Of a DNA stretch of 6,345 nucleotides, positions 1-6,345 are shown piece after piece. The position numbers and the translations under genes were made by a program. The notes under the pieces were generated by a model. The model worked only from the letters and a program-made list of their open reading frames with translations, ran no database searches and was not told the DNA's origin. Origin of the DNA: Burkholderiales bacterium (GTDB taxonomy: Bacteria; Pseudomonadota; Gammaproteobacteria; Burkholderiales; SG8-39); contig JAENXP010000146.1 in the NCBI GenBank assembly GCA_016649475.1, forward strand, positions 1 to 6,345. The letters are read 5' to 3'. The number at the start of each line of letters is the position of its first letter. The first letter of the stretch is position 1.

Positions 1-356
1 ATGCGCCGCCTGCGCCAGCGATCGCGCCCGAGGCAGCTGCGGCAACCGAGGCGCCGCCCCCGGAGCAGCCGGCGCCGGCCGCGTTGCCGGCTGACGCGGC
101 CAAAGTCGATAGCAGCCAATTCAAGAGCATCGAGCTCCAATTCGACCAGGTATCCTGGGTCCAGATCAAGCAGGGAAACGGCAAGACCCTGCTGTCGCAA
201 CTCAACCCGGCTGGCAGCAGGAAAGTGATCAAAGGCGAGCCGCCGTTCGAAGTGGTAATCGGCAACGCCGCCAGCGTGCGCATGGCGTACGAGGGCGCTG
301 CGGTCGATTTGCGGCCTTATTTCAAGGTCGATGTTGCGCGCCTGAAGCTCGAGTAG
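1..356 (+). CDS. rodZ: RodZ cytoskeletal/cell-shape protein, C-terminal part (5' end outside window)
   Basis: The reading frame starts at base 3 and is open back to the window edge, so about 117 C-terminal residues are visible and the gene begins upstream. The first 33 or so residues are almost only Ala, Pro, Glu and Gln, a flexible periplasmic linker. The rest matches the RodZ C-terminal domain (DUF4115): an SWVQI strand, a GKTLLSQL strand, then [16 protein letters not shown], and a VDLRPY motif just before the C-terminus. RodZ family proteins have a cytoplasmic helix-turn-helix domain that binds MreB, one membrane segment and this periplasmic beta domain, and they work in the rod elongation complex. 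The cytoplasmic and membrane parts are not in the window. The stop is 4 bases before ispG, the same neighbour as in E. coli, which supports the call and suggests co-transcription. Confidence 0.93.
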   Translation, partial: APPAPAIAPEAAAATEAPPPEQPAPAALPADAAKVDSSQFKSIELQFDQVSWVQIKQGNGKTLLSQLNPAGSRKVIKGEPPFEVVIGNAASVRMAYEGAAVDLRPYFKVDVARLKLE

Positions 357-360
357 CCCG

Positions 361-1623
361 ATGTCCGCCAAGACACGCAGGGCCACGCGCACAGCGCGCA
401 TCGGGGAAGTCGCTATCGGCGGCGGCGCGCCCATCGTGGTTCAGTCGATGACCAACACCGATACCGCCGATGCGCGCGCCACGGTAGAACAGATTTGCGA
501 TCTGGCGCGCGCGGGTTCCGAGCTGGTGCGCATCACCGTCAACACCGCGGAGGCGGCGGCGCAGGTCGCGCATATCCGCGACGAGCTCGCGCGCAAGGAC
601 TGTGCGGTGCCGCTGGTGGGAGATTTCCATTTCAACGGACACCGCCTGCTGAGCCAGTATCCCGAGTGCGCCGAGGCGCTGGCGAAATACCGCATCAACC
701 CGGGCAATGTCGGCAAAGGTTCAAAGCGCGACGAGCAGTTCGCCACCATGATCGAAATGGCCTGCAGGCATGAAAAGCCGGTGCGCATCGGCGTGAACTG
801 GGGCAGCCTGGACCAGGAACTGCTGGCGCGCCTGATGGACCAGAACGGCGCCAGTGCCCAGCCTCTGGCGGCCGACGCGGTGATGCGCGAGGCGCTGGTG
901 GTGTCGGCGCTGGAGTCCGCCGCGCAGGCGGAGAAATGGGGGCTGCCCGCCGACAGGATCGTGCTTTCGTGCAAGGTCAGCGGCGTGCAGGATTTGATCT
1001 CGGTCTATCGCGAGCTGGCCGCGCGCTGCGATTATCCGCTGCACCTCGGGCTTACCGAAGCGGGCATGGGTTCGAAAGGCATCGTCGCCTCGACAGCGGC
1101 GTTGTCGGTGCTGCTGCAGGAAGGCATAGGCGATACGATCCGCATTTCGCTCACGCCCGAGCCCGGAGGCGATCGCACGCGGGAAGTGGTGGTGGCGCAG
1201 GAAATCCTGCAGACCATGGGCTTGCGATCGTTCGCACCCATGGTCATCAGCTGTCCCGGTTGCGGGCGCACCACCAGCACCTATTTTCAGGAGCTCGCGG
1301 CGAACATACAGGCATACCTGCGCAGCCAGATGCCTCTGTGGCGCGAGCAGTTTCCGGGCGTCGAAGACATGCACGTTGCAGTGATGGGCTGCGTGGTCAA
1401 CGGCCCGGGCGAATCCAAACATTCCAATATCGGCATCAGCCTGCCGGGCTCGGGCGAGCGGCCGGTCGCGCCGGTATTCGTGGACGGCGAGAAGACGGTG
1501 ACGCTCAAGGGCGAAACCATCGCCCTTGATTTTCAGAAGATCGTGGACGAGTACGTGCGCAGCCATTACGGTGCGGGCGCCGTCAAAAAGGTCGATACCA
1601 TCCAGAACAAGGCTGCGGTCTAG
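361..1623 (+). CDS. ispG: 4-hydroxy-3-methylbut-2-en-1-yl diphosphate synthase (HMBPP synthase), long form
   Basis: IspG (GcpE) reductively opens the cyclic diphosphate MEcPP to HMBPP, the penultimate step of the MEP isoprenoid pathway, using a [4Fe-4S] cluster and electrons from flavodoxin or ferredoxin in the cytoplasm. The N-terminal TIM barrel shows VQSMTNTDT (27-35), RINPGN (111-116), RIGVNWGSL (142-150) and LHLGLTEAG (227-235). The C-terminal cluster domain has the ligand pattern CPGC (Cys298, Cys301), then Cys344 in GCVVNGPGE with Glu351, so all four expected cluster ligands are present. The protein is 420 aa against 372 in E. coli. The extra length lies in insertions after residue 150 and around and beyond the cluster ligands, as expected for betaproteobacterial IspG. 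ATG 361 is the only plausible start because an in-frame stop lies at 343-345. The Shine-Dalgarno is weak (GAG at 351-353, inside the rodZ end), so translation may be coupled to rodZ. Confidence 0.97.
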   Translation: MSAKTRRATRTARIGEVAIGGGAPIVVQSMTNTDTADARATVEQICDLARAGSELVRITVNTAEAAAQVAHIRDELARKDCAVPLVGDFHFNGHRLLSQYPECAEALAKYRINPGNVGKGSKRDEQFATMIEMACRHEKPVRIGVNWGSLDQELLARLMDQNGASAQPLAADAVMREALVVSALESAAQAEKWGLPADRIVLSCKVSGVQDLISVYRELAARCDYPLHLGLTEAGMGSKGIVASTAALSVLLQEGIGDTIRISLTPEPGGDRTREVVVAQEILQTMGLRSFAPMVISCPGCGRTTSTYFQELAANIQAYLRSQMPLWREQFPGVEDMHVAVMGCVVNGPGESKHSNIGISLPGSGERPVAPVFVDGEKTVTLKGETIALDFQKIVDEYVRSHYGAGAVKKVDTIQNKAAV

Positions 1624-1647
1624 GCCATACATGATCCGAACGCAATA

Positions 1648-2967
1648 ATGAGCCATACCTTACAGGCAGTCCGCGGGATGAACGACATCCTGCCGGAGGA
1701 CGCGGCACTATGGGAGGAGCTGGAGGAGACGCTACGCTCCTGGCTGCGCAGCTACGGCTATCGCAACCTGCGCACGCCGCTGCTCGAGCCGACGGCCCTG
1801 TTTCGCCGTGCCATCGGCGAGGCGACCGATATCGTCGAGAAGGAAATGTACAGCTTCGTCGACGAGCTGAACGGCGAAGCGCTGACCCTGCGTCCGGAAG
1901 CCACTGCGTCCACGGTGCGGGCGGCGATCCAGCACAATCTGCTGTACGGCAGCCCGCAAAGACTGTATTACATGGGCCCCATGTACCGCCATGAGCGGCC
2001 GCAGAAGGGGCGTTACCGCCAGTTTCACCAGGTCGGCGCGGAAACCCTGGGCTACGCCGGTCCGGATGTGGACGCCGAGCTGCTACTGATGTGCGCGCGG
2101 CTGTGGGATGACCTGGGGCTCTCCGACATCAAGCTGCAGCTCAATTCCATCGGCAGCCCGGAGGAGCGCCTGCGCCATCGCGCGGAGCTGGTGCAGTATC
2201 TGCAGGCGCACGAGGACGTGCTGGACGACGACGCCAAGCGCCGATTGCATACCAATCCCTTGCGCGTGCTCGACAGCAAGAATCCGCTGATGCAAGCGAT
2301 GATCGAGGCGGCGCCGCGGCTGCTCGATCACCTGGGCGAGGCCTCGCTGGCGCATTTCGAAGGGGTGCAGCAGGTGTTGAAGGACACCGGCATTCCCTAC
2401 AGCATCAATCCGCGCATGGTGCGCGGCCTGGATTATTACAATCTTACCGTGTTCGAGTGGGTCACCGACCGCCTCGGTGCACAGGGCACCGTGTGCGGCG
2501 GCGGGCGCTACGACGGACTGTTCGAGCAGATCGGCGGCAAGCCGACGCCGGCATGTGGTTTCGCCATGGGGCTGGAGCGGCTGCTGGGACTGATGCAGGA
2601 GGCGCGCGCGCGGGAACCCGCGGCCCATTGCGAAGTCTACATCGTGCACCAGGGCAGCGCGGCCGACCGCATGGCCTTCGGCGTTGCCGAGGAGTTGCGC
2701 AACTATGGCCTGTCGGTAATCCAGCATTGCGGCGGCGGCAGCTTCAAGTCGCAGATGAAAAGAGCCGACGCGAGCGGCGCGGTGCTTGCCGTGATTTTGG
2801 GCGAGGACGAGGCGGCCAGCGGCGAGGCGAGCGTAAAGCACCTGCGCGTGGCGCGCGAACAACTGCGCGTGGCGCGCTCCGACCTGCCCGACACCGTAAG
2901 CAATTTGTTGTACGTGGATGAAGGGCAAGAGGCCGTTTCGGAATTGGCGCAAACGCCGCTGAGTTAG
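1648..2967 (+). CDS. hisS: Histidyl-tRNA synthetase (class II)
   Basis: The enzyme charges tRNA-His with histidine using ATP in the cytoplasm, normally as a homodimer. At 439 aa it is close to the family length (E. coli 424). The start [16 protein letters not shown] is the usual HisS N-terminus. The class II catalytic core shows motif 1 around 41-52, LRPEATAS (81-88), motif 2 at [20 protein letters not shown] (108-127) with Arg114, the histidine-specific RGLDYY (259-264), GGGRYDGL (284-291) and motif 3 GFAMGLERL (304-312). Residues from about 326 on form the anticodon-binding domain (EVYIVHQG, then [13 protein letters not shown]). No key residue is missing. The gap from ispG is 24 bases. ATG 1648 is chosen on family N-terminus match and because the ispG stop is in the same frame upstream. 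No convincing Shine-Dalgarno precedes it. A heptad-like repeat [14 protein letters not shown] sits at 399-412. Confidence 0.98.
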   Translation: MSHTLQAVRGMNDILPEDAALWEELEETLRSWLRSYGYRNLRTPLLEPTALFRRAIGEATDIVEKEMYSFVDELNGEALTLRPEATASTVRAAIQHNLLYGSPQRLYYMGPMYRHERPQKGRYRQFHQVGAETLGYAGPDVDAELLLMCARLWDDLGLSDIKLQLNSIGSPEERLRHRAELVQYLQAHEDVLDDDAKRRLHTNPLRVLDSKNPLMQAMIEAAPRLLDHLGEASLAHFEGVQQVLKDTGIPYSINPRMVRGLDYYNLTVFEWVTDRLGAQGTVCGGGRYDGLFEQIGGKPTPACGFAMGLERLLGLMQEARAREPAAHCEVYIVHQGSAADRMAFGVAEELRNYGLSVIQHCGGGSFKSQMKRADASGAVLAVILGEDEAASGEASVKHLRVAREQLRVARSDLPDTVSNLLYVDEGQEAVSELAQTPLS

Positions 2968-2982
2968 ACAAGCACCATGGGC

Positions 2983-3013
2983 AAGAAAGGGGAGGGATCT
3001 TCTTTTCCCTTCC
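2983..3013 (+). promoter_or_regulatory. Purine/pyrimidine hairpin in the hisS-yfgM gap (possible attenuator or processing site)
   Basis: Fifteen consecutive purines (2983-2997) are followed by sixteen consecutive pyrimidines (2998-3013). In RNA, 2987-2997 can pair with 3001-3011 as 11 pairs, three of them G-U, around a 3-base loop. The palindrome TTCCGGAA follows at 3010-3017. No U-tract lies after the stem, so it is not a classic intrinsic terminator. The U-run is inside the 3' arm. It could act as a weak terminator, an RNA-stability element or a processing site. The structure is seen in the sequence; the role is inferred. Confidence 0.4.
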
Positions 3014-3039
3014 GGAACCCCTCATATCGTTGATGGATT

Positions 3040-3045
3040 AAAGGA
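3040..3045 (+). promoter_or_regulatory. Ribosome binding site of the yfgM-like gene
   Basis: AAAGGA lies 6 bases before ATG 3052, a good Shine-Dalgarno match at normal spacing. It is the clearest one among the internal gene starts here and it fixes the start. It suggests the gene is translated independently of hisS. Confidence 0.75.
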
Positions 3046-3051
3046 CCGAGC

Positions 3052-3693
3052 ATGGCTACATACGATCTGGAAGAGCAGGAACAACTGGCCGCGTTGAAAG
3101 CGTGGTGGCAGGAAAACGGCAGTCTGGTGCTCACTGTCGTCACGCTGGTACTGGTCGCGCTTGCCGCGTGGCAGGGCTGGGGCTACTACCAGCGCAACCA
3201 GGCGGTCCAGGCTTCGAATCTGTACGGCAAGGTGCAGAAGGCGGCGCGAGCGGGCGATCTGAAGCAGGTGCAGGAAAACACCGGCGCAATTCTCGAGGCT
3301 TATCCGCGCACGGCCTATGCCGCCATGGCGGCCCTGGTATCGGCCAAAGCGCACTTTCAGGGCGGCGACCTGAAGACCGCGCACGCCCAGCTCACCTGGG
3401 TTGCCGAGAACGCCAAGGACGAAGGCCTGCAGGATATTGCGCGCCTGCGGCTTGCCAGCGTGATGCTGGATGAAAAGGCCTATGACGATGCGTTGAAGAC
3501 CCTGGATGCCGCGCACGGCACCGCGTTCGACGCGCTGTTCCTGGCGGCCAAGGGAGACGTATTCGTCGCTCAGGGCAAGAAGGAAGAGGCGCGCAGCGCT
3601 TATAAAGCCGCGCTGGACAAGGAAGTTGCGGGGGAGGCGGCGCTGCGCGGGTCGATCCAGCTGCGCCTGGATGCGCTGGGAACCGCGCAATGA
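3052..3693 (+). CDS. yfgM: YfgM-like ancillary SecYEG translocon subunit, membrane-anchored TPR protein
   Basis: This is a 213-aa protein with a short cytoplasmic N-terminus, one hydrophobic segment at about 24-42 (LVLTVVTLVLVALAAW) and a periplasmic remainder built of TPR-like helical pairs. The N-terminal pattern YDLEEQEQLAALKAWWQENG (4-23) is the hallmark of the YfgM/TPR_21 family. Alanine-rich helices with TPR character include 87-105 (TAYAAMAALVSAKAHFQGG), 127-150 and 160-190 (ALFLAAKGDVFVAQGKKEEA). The E. coli homologue is 206 aa; it associates with SecYEG and the periplasmic chaperone PpiD and helps hand over secreted proteins. The position between hisS and bamB is conserved with E. 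coli. The stop overlaps the bamB start (ATGA), so the two are probably translationally coupled. Family membership is clear; the exact role in this organism is inferred from E. coli. Confidence 0.92.
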   Translation: MATYDLEEQEQLAALKAWWQENGSLVLTVVTLVLVALAAWQGWGYYQRNQAVQASNLYGKVQKAARAGDLKQVQENTGAILEAYPRTAYAAMAALVSAKAHFQGGDLKTAHAQLTWVAENAKDEGLQDIARLRLASVMLDEKAYDDALKTLDAAHGTAFDALFLAAKGDVFVAQGKKEEARSAYKAALDKEVAGEAALRGSIQLRLDALGTAQ

Positions 3694-4826
3694 AGCGTGC
3701 AATCCCATTGGTTCCGCTGCTAGTGGCGACGCTGCTGCTCGCCGCTTGTGGCGGCAGCAGCAGTGTGGTGCCGGAAATGGCGCAGTTGCCTGCGATCGCA
3801 CAGTCGATCAAGGTGAATACGCTGTGGCAGGCGAATGTCGGCAATTCCCAGCAGGCGGTATTCGCGCCCGCGGTCGCGGCCGACAGCGTGTATGCGGCTG
3901 CGAACGACGGCTCGATCATGCGCCTGGACGCGGCCAGCGGCAGACAATTGTGGCGCGTCAGTGCCGGGGAGCGCCTCACCGGGGGCGTAGGCGCCGGCGA
4001 AGACCTGGTGGTAGTGGGCAGCGGCAAGGGCGAGGTGCTGGCTTTCGACAGCAGCGGCACTGCGCTATGGAGGGCTCTGGTCAGCAGCGAGGTGCTGGCC
4101 GCGCCGCAAGTGAGTAAAGGCGTGGTGGTGGTGCGCAGCGCCGACGGCCGCATTTTCGGTCTGGACGCGAGGGACGGAAAACGCAAGTGGTACTACCAGC
4201 GTTCGACGCCCGCGCTGACGGTGCGCTCGCCGGTGGGCATCAGCATTGCCGACGGCGTGGCCTACGCCGGTTTTGCCGGCGGCAAGCTGGTCGCGATCAG
4301 TCTGTCCAACGGCGCGGTGCGCTGGGAGGCGACCGTCGCTTTGCCGCGCGGCGCCACCGAGCTGGAGCGGGTAACCGACGTAATCGGGCTGCCGGTGGTG
4401 GAAGGGCGCGAAGTCTGCGCGGTGGCCTATCAGGGCCGTATCGGCTGCTTCGACGTCAACAACGGTCAGACCTTGTGGGGGCGCGATCTGTCGAGCACCT
4501 CCGGGCTGGCCCTGGACGTACGCTATGCCTTCGTCAGCGACGACAAAGGCGCGGTGCATGCGCTTGATCGCGCGAGCGGCACCAGTTTGTGGCGGCAGGA
4601 CAAGCTGAGCCTGCGCAATCTGTCGGCGCCGCTCGCGCACGGACGCGAGATAGTGGTCGCGGACATTCAGGGATATGTGCATTTTCTCTCGCGCGAGTCC
4701 GGCGCCTTTGTCGGTCGCGTGGCGACCGACGGCAGCCCGGTCAGCACCAGTCCGGTCAGCCTGCCCAACGGCGGCTTTTTGATACAGACCCGCAACGGCG
4801 GGCTGTATGCCTTCGACACTGAATAG
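3690..4826 (+). CDS. bamB: Outer membrane protein assembly lipoprotein BamB (YfgL)
   Basis: BamB is the beta-propeller lipoprotein of the BAM complex. It binds the POTRA domains of BamA at the periplasmic face of the outer membrane. The 378-aa precursor (E. coli 392) begins with a lipoprotein signal peptide: Lys2-Arg3, a hydrophobic core and lipobox LAAC with Cys20 as the lipidated residue. Gly at +2 gives no Asp inner-membrane retention signal. The rest is a series of PQQ-like blades with recurring Gly/Asp turns and Trp-ending strands: SIMRLDAASGRQLW (75-88), EVLAFDSSGTALW (115-127), KLVAISLSNGAVRW (199-212), RIGCFDVNNGQTLW (250-263), AVHALDRASGTSLW (288-301) and a final GGLYAFDTE. LTVRS at 176-180 matches the LSLR patch of E. 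coli BamB that contacts BamA, and ERVTDV (226-231) matches its RLSDV segment. The start overlaps the yfgM-like stop by 4 bases, with GGGAA at 3678-3682 as Shine-Dalgarno. Confidence 0.96.
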   Translation: MKRAIPLVPLLVATLLLAACGGSSSVVPEMAQLPAIAQSIKVNTLWQANVGNSQQAVFAPAVAADSVYAAANDGSIMRLDAASGRQLWRVSAGERLTGGVGAGEDLVVVGSGKGEVLAFDSSGTALWRALVSSEVLAAPQVSKGVVVVRSADGRIFGLDARDGKRKWYYQRSTPALTVRSPVGISIADGVAYAGFAGGKLVAISLSNGAVRWEATVALPRGATELERVTDVIGLPVVEGREVCAVAYQGRIGCFDVNNGQTLWGRDLSSTSGLALDVRYAFVSDDKGAVHALDRASGTSLWRQDKLSLRNLSAPLAHGREIVVADIQGYVHFLSRESGAFVGRVATDGSPVSTSPVSLPNGGFLIQTRNGGLYAFDTE

Positions 4827-4863
4827 AAAGAGCGATCACGGCGAAAGCGCAGAGCGCGCCCAG

Positions 4864-4887
4864 GGGAGAATAGTTGAATTCTTTCCC
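4864..4887 (+). other. Weak imperfect hairpin in the 93-base bamB-der gap
   Basis: GGGAGAA (4864-4870) can pair with TTCTTTCCC (4879-4887) with two bulged bases and an 8-base loop. It is only 7 pairs and has no U-tract after it, so this is not called a terminator. The rest of the gap (4827-4919) shows no good sigma70 promoter and no Shine-Dalgarno. Confidence 0.2.
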
Positions 4888-4919
4888 GGCGCCGCGTGCT
4901 TGCGCCTGATCCGGCCCGC

Positions 4920-6245
4920 ATGAAACCCACCCTAGTCATCGTCGGCCGGCCCAATGTCGGCAAGTCCACGCTGTTCAACCGGCTCACGCGCAGCCGCGAT
5001 GCACTCGTGGCCGACATGCCCGGGCTGACACGCGACCGCCACTATGGCGAAGGACGCGTGGGCGACAGGCCGTTTTTCGTCGTCGATACCGGCGGCTTCG
5101 AGCCGGTGGCGAAAGAAGGCATATTGCACGAGATGGCGAAGCAGACGCTGCAGGCGATTGCCGAAGCCGACGTGATCCTGTTCATGGTCGACGTGCGCCA
5201 GGGGCTTGCGGCGCAGGATCGCAACATTGCCGCCTTGCTGCGCAAGACCGGAAGGCGGGTGTTGCTCACCGTGAACAAGGCCGAAGGCATGAACGTGGGC
5301 GTGGTCACGGCCGAATTTCATGAACTCGCGCTGGGTCAGCCTTATGCCATTTCGGCTGCGCACGGCGAAGGCGTAAACGATCTTGTCGAACTGGCGCTCG
5401 CCGGGTTCGAACCCGACTCCGGGGAGGAACCGGAGGCGGATCATCCGCGCATCGCCATCATCGGACGCCCCAACGTCGGCAAATCGACGCTCATCAACAG
5501 CCTGCTGGGTGAGAACCGGGTCATCGCTTTCGACCGGCCGGGTACTACGCGCGACAGCATCGATGTCCCGTTCGAACGCAACGGCAGGCGCTATACCCTG
5601 ATCGATACGGCCGGATTGCGGCGGCGCGGCCAGGTGTTCGAGTCCGTGGAGAAATTTTCGGTGATCAAGACCCTGCAGTCGGTGGACCAGGCAAACGTGG
5701 TGGTACTGGTGCTGGACGCGCAGGCGGAGATCTCCGACCAGGACGCCCACATCGCCGGCCACGTGGTCGAGAAAGGGCGCGCGCTGGTCGTGGCTGTCAA
5801 TAAATGGGATGGCATGGACGACTACGCGCGCGAGTGCGTCAAGCGCGATCTTGGACGCAAGCTCGGTTTTCTCGGGTTTGCGCGCTTTCATTACATTTCC
5901 GCCCTGCAGGGCAGCGGCCTGTCGGGCCTGCTGCCGTCGATCGACGAGGCTTATCGCGCCGCCATGACCAAATTGTCGACACCGCGTCTGACGCGCATAT
6001 TGATCGAAGCGGTCGAGCGTCAGCAGCCGCCGCGCAAGGGTCTGACCCGACCCAAGCTGCGCTATGCCCACCAGGGCGGCATGAACCCGCCGCTGATCGT
6101 CATTCACGGCAATGCGCTCGGCGCGGTGCCGGAGAGTTACCGCCGCTATCTGGAAGGACGTTTCCGCGAGGAATTCTCGCTCCAGGGCACGCCCCTGAAA
6201 GTGCAGTTCAAGACTTCGACCAATCCTTACTTGAAAAAGCCGTAG
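4920..6245 (+). CDS. der: Ribosome-associated double GTPase Der (EngA)
   Basis: Der is an essential GTPase with two tandem G domains and a C-terminal KH-like domain that acts in maturation of the 50S ribosomal subunit. G domain 1 has the P-loop GRPNVGKS (9-16), switch I Thr37, DTGG (56-59), an NKAE G4 motif (119-122) and SAAHG (145-149). An acidic linker (DSGEEPEAD, 166-174) leads to G domain 2: GRPNVGKS (182-189), PGTTRDS (207-213), DTAG (229-232), NKWD (294-297) and SAL (327-329). The KH-like domain covers about 350-441 and includes [15 protein letters not shown] (377-391). The length of 441 aa is shorter than E. coli Der (490) but usual elsewhere. ATG 4920 is preferred because [16 protein letters not shown] is the usual N-terminus. 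A GTG at 4896 in the same frame would add eight residues and has no better Shine-Dalgarno. The G4 of domain 1 has Glu in place of the common Asp, a known variation in this protein. Confidence 0.97.
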   Translation: MKPTLVIVGRPNVGKSTLFNRLTRSRDALVADMPGLTRDRHYGEGRVGDRPFFVVDTGGFEPVAKEGILHEMAKQTLQAIAEADVILFMVDVRQGLAAQDRNIAALLRKTGRRVLLTVNKAEGMNVGVVTAEFHELALGQPYAISAAHGEGVNDLVELALAGFEPDSGEEPEADHPRIAIIGRPNVGKSTLINSLLGENRVIAFDRPGTTRDSIDVPFERNGRRYTLIDTAGLRRRGQVFESVEKFSVIKTLQSVDQANVVVLVLDAQAEISDQDAHIAGHVVEKGRALVVAVNKWDGMDDYARECVKRDLGRKLGFLGFARFHYISALQGSGLSGLLPSIDEAYRAAMTKLSTPRLTRILIEAVERQQPPRKGLTRPKLRYAHQGGMNPPLIVIHGNALGAVPESYRRYLEGRFREEFSLQGTPLKVQFKTSTNPYLKKP

Positions 6246-6257
6246 GGCGCCCCAATA

Positions 6258-6279
6258 TCCTTTCCGTGGTGGAAAAGGA
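6258..6279 (+). promoter_or_regulatory. Hairpin in the der-hfq gap (possible partial terminator)
   Basis: TCCTTTCC (6258-6265) pairs with GGAAAAGGA (6271-6279) with one bulged A around the loop GTGGT, giving eight pairs just after the der stop. A-rich sequence follows instead of a U-tract, so efficient rho-independent termination on the + strand is unlikely. It may be a pause, RNA-stability or processing element at the end of the der message. Confidence 0.35.
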
Positions 6280-6298
6280 CAGAGAATTCAATTACAGT
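6270..6298 (+). promoter_or_regulatory. Weak candidate sigma70 promoter for hfq
   Basis: TGGAAA (6270-6275) as -35 and TACAGT (6293-6298) as -10 are separated by 17 bases. Each matches the consensus at four of six positions. Transcription would start near 6305, giving a short leader before hfq. Many hfq genes have their own promoters as well as read-through, which makes this plausible, but the motif is weak and could be chance. Confidence 0.22.
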
Positions 6299-6320
6299 GA
6301 CGGTTCAACAACAAAACTGT

Positions 6321-6326
6321 GGGAGG
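6321..6326 (+). promoter_or_regulatory. Ribosome binding site of hfq
   Basis: GGGAGG lies 4 bases before ATG 6331 and is the strongest Shine-Dalgarno in the window. This fits the high expression usual for hfq and supports 6331 as a real start despite only five codons being visible. Confidence 0.75.
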
Positions 6327-6330
6327 CACG

Positions 6331-6345
6331 ATGAGCACTAAAGGG
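6331..6345 (+). CDS. hfq: RNA chaperone Hfq, N-terminal five codons (3' end outside window)
   Basis: Only Met-Ser-Thr-Lys-Gly is visible. This matches the start of betaproteobacterial Hfq (MSNKGQ or similar), and hfq is the usual gene directly after der in that class. It is preceded by a strong Shine-Dalgarno. Hfq is a small hexameric Sm-like protein that promotes pairing of small RNAs with mRNAs. The call rests on the N-terminal match and gene order, because no domain is visible. Confidence 0.8.

Noticed and set aside
1..228. Open frame of 75 codons from the window start with an extremely Arg-rich product
   Set aside because: It is a frame-shifted reading of the rodZ Pro/Ala linker and start of its C-terminal domain; the rodZ frame matches the family to its stop.
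2842..2883. Tandem 21-base near-repeat in hisS giving [14 protein letters not shown]
   Set aside because: The first 15 bases are identical in the two units, but this region of HisS has nearly the same length in E. coli (one residue difference), so it looks like chance similarity from Arg/Ala/Val codon use and not a recent duplication.
2977..3033. Eighteen-codon frame MGKKGEGSSFPFRNPSYR that fits the hisS-yfgM gap
   Set aside because: It has no Shine-Dalgarno, and its composition simply follows the purine/pyrimidine hairpin. Nothing supports translation beyond an ATG and a stop.
4896..4919. Upstream GTG start for der adding eight residues
   Set aside because: The added residues do not resemble the family N-terminus, and there is no better ribosome binding site before the GTG.
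4944..5490. Near-repeat of the P-loop coding sequence within der
   Set aside because: This is the expected result of the two homologous G domains of Der, not a new repeat.
4932..6107. Long open frame on the - strand (391 codons) opposite der, with similar ones opposite ispG (721-1656) and hisS (2083-2952)
   Set aside because: High GC at third codon positions of the + strand genes removes stops from the opposite strand. The translations are rich in His, Arg and Gln with no recognisable domain, and the + strand genes are certain.
1..6345. Search for an undescribed system, mobile element, CRISPR array or RNA gene
   Set aside because: Every substantial stretch is explained by conserved core genes in their usual order. 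No gap exceeds 93 bases, and no terminal repeats, spaced repeats or tRNA-like folds were seen.

Overview
The window is a compact, GC-rich stretch of bacterial core genome. All genes lie on the + strand in the order rodZ (3' end) - ispG - hisS - yfgM-like - bamB - der - hfq (first five codons). The rodZ-to-der order matches the well-known gammaproteobacterial block. Having hfq directly after der is typical of Betaproteobacteria, where hflX-hflK-hflC usually follow. The long IspG (420 aa) and the shorter Der (441 aa) also fit a betaproteobacterium. Genus and order cannot be settled from this sequence alone.

Layout. Bases 1-356 encode a Pro/Ala-rich linker and the periplasmic C-terminal domain of the cell-shape protein RodZ. 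After 4 bases, ispG (361-1623) makes HMBPP synthase of the MEP isoprenoid pathway. After 24 bases, hisS (1648-2967) makes histidyl-tRNA synthetase. An 84-base gap with a purine/pyrimidine hairpin leads to a YfgM-type membrane-anchored TPR protein (3052-3693). Its stop codon overlaps the start of bamB (3690-4826), the outer-membrane assembly lipoprotein. A 93-base gap precedes der (4920-6245), the double-GTPase ribosome assembly factor. An 85-base gap with a hairpin and a weak possible promoter precedes hfq at 6331.

How the genes work together. There is no single pathway. The cluster groups envelope work (RodZ in the elongasome, the YfgM-like protein at the Sec translocon, BamB in outer-membrane protein insertion) with central information and metabolic functions (isoprenoid precursors, tRNA charging, ribosome maturation, RNA chaperone). 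The ATGA overlap of the yfgM-like gene and bamB indicates translational coupling of secretion and outer-membrane assembly. The short gaps suggest one long transcript with possible internal control points before yfgM, der and hfq.

I found no mobile element, tRNA or rRNA gene, CRISPR array, or sign of an undescribed multi-gene system. The points worth a second look are small: a pair of cysteines placed for a disulfide in BamB, a changed residue at the BamB surface that contacts BamA, hairpins in three intergenic gaps, and the weak start context of hisS.
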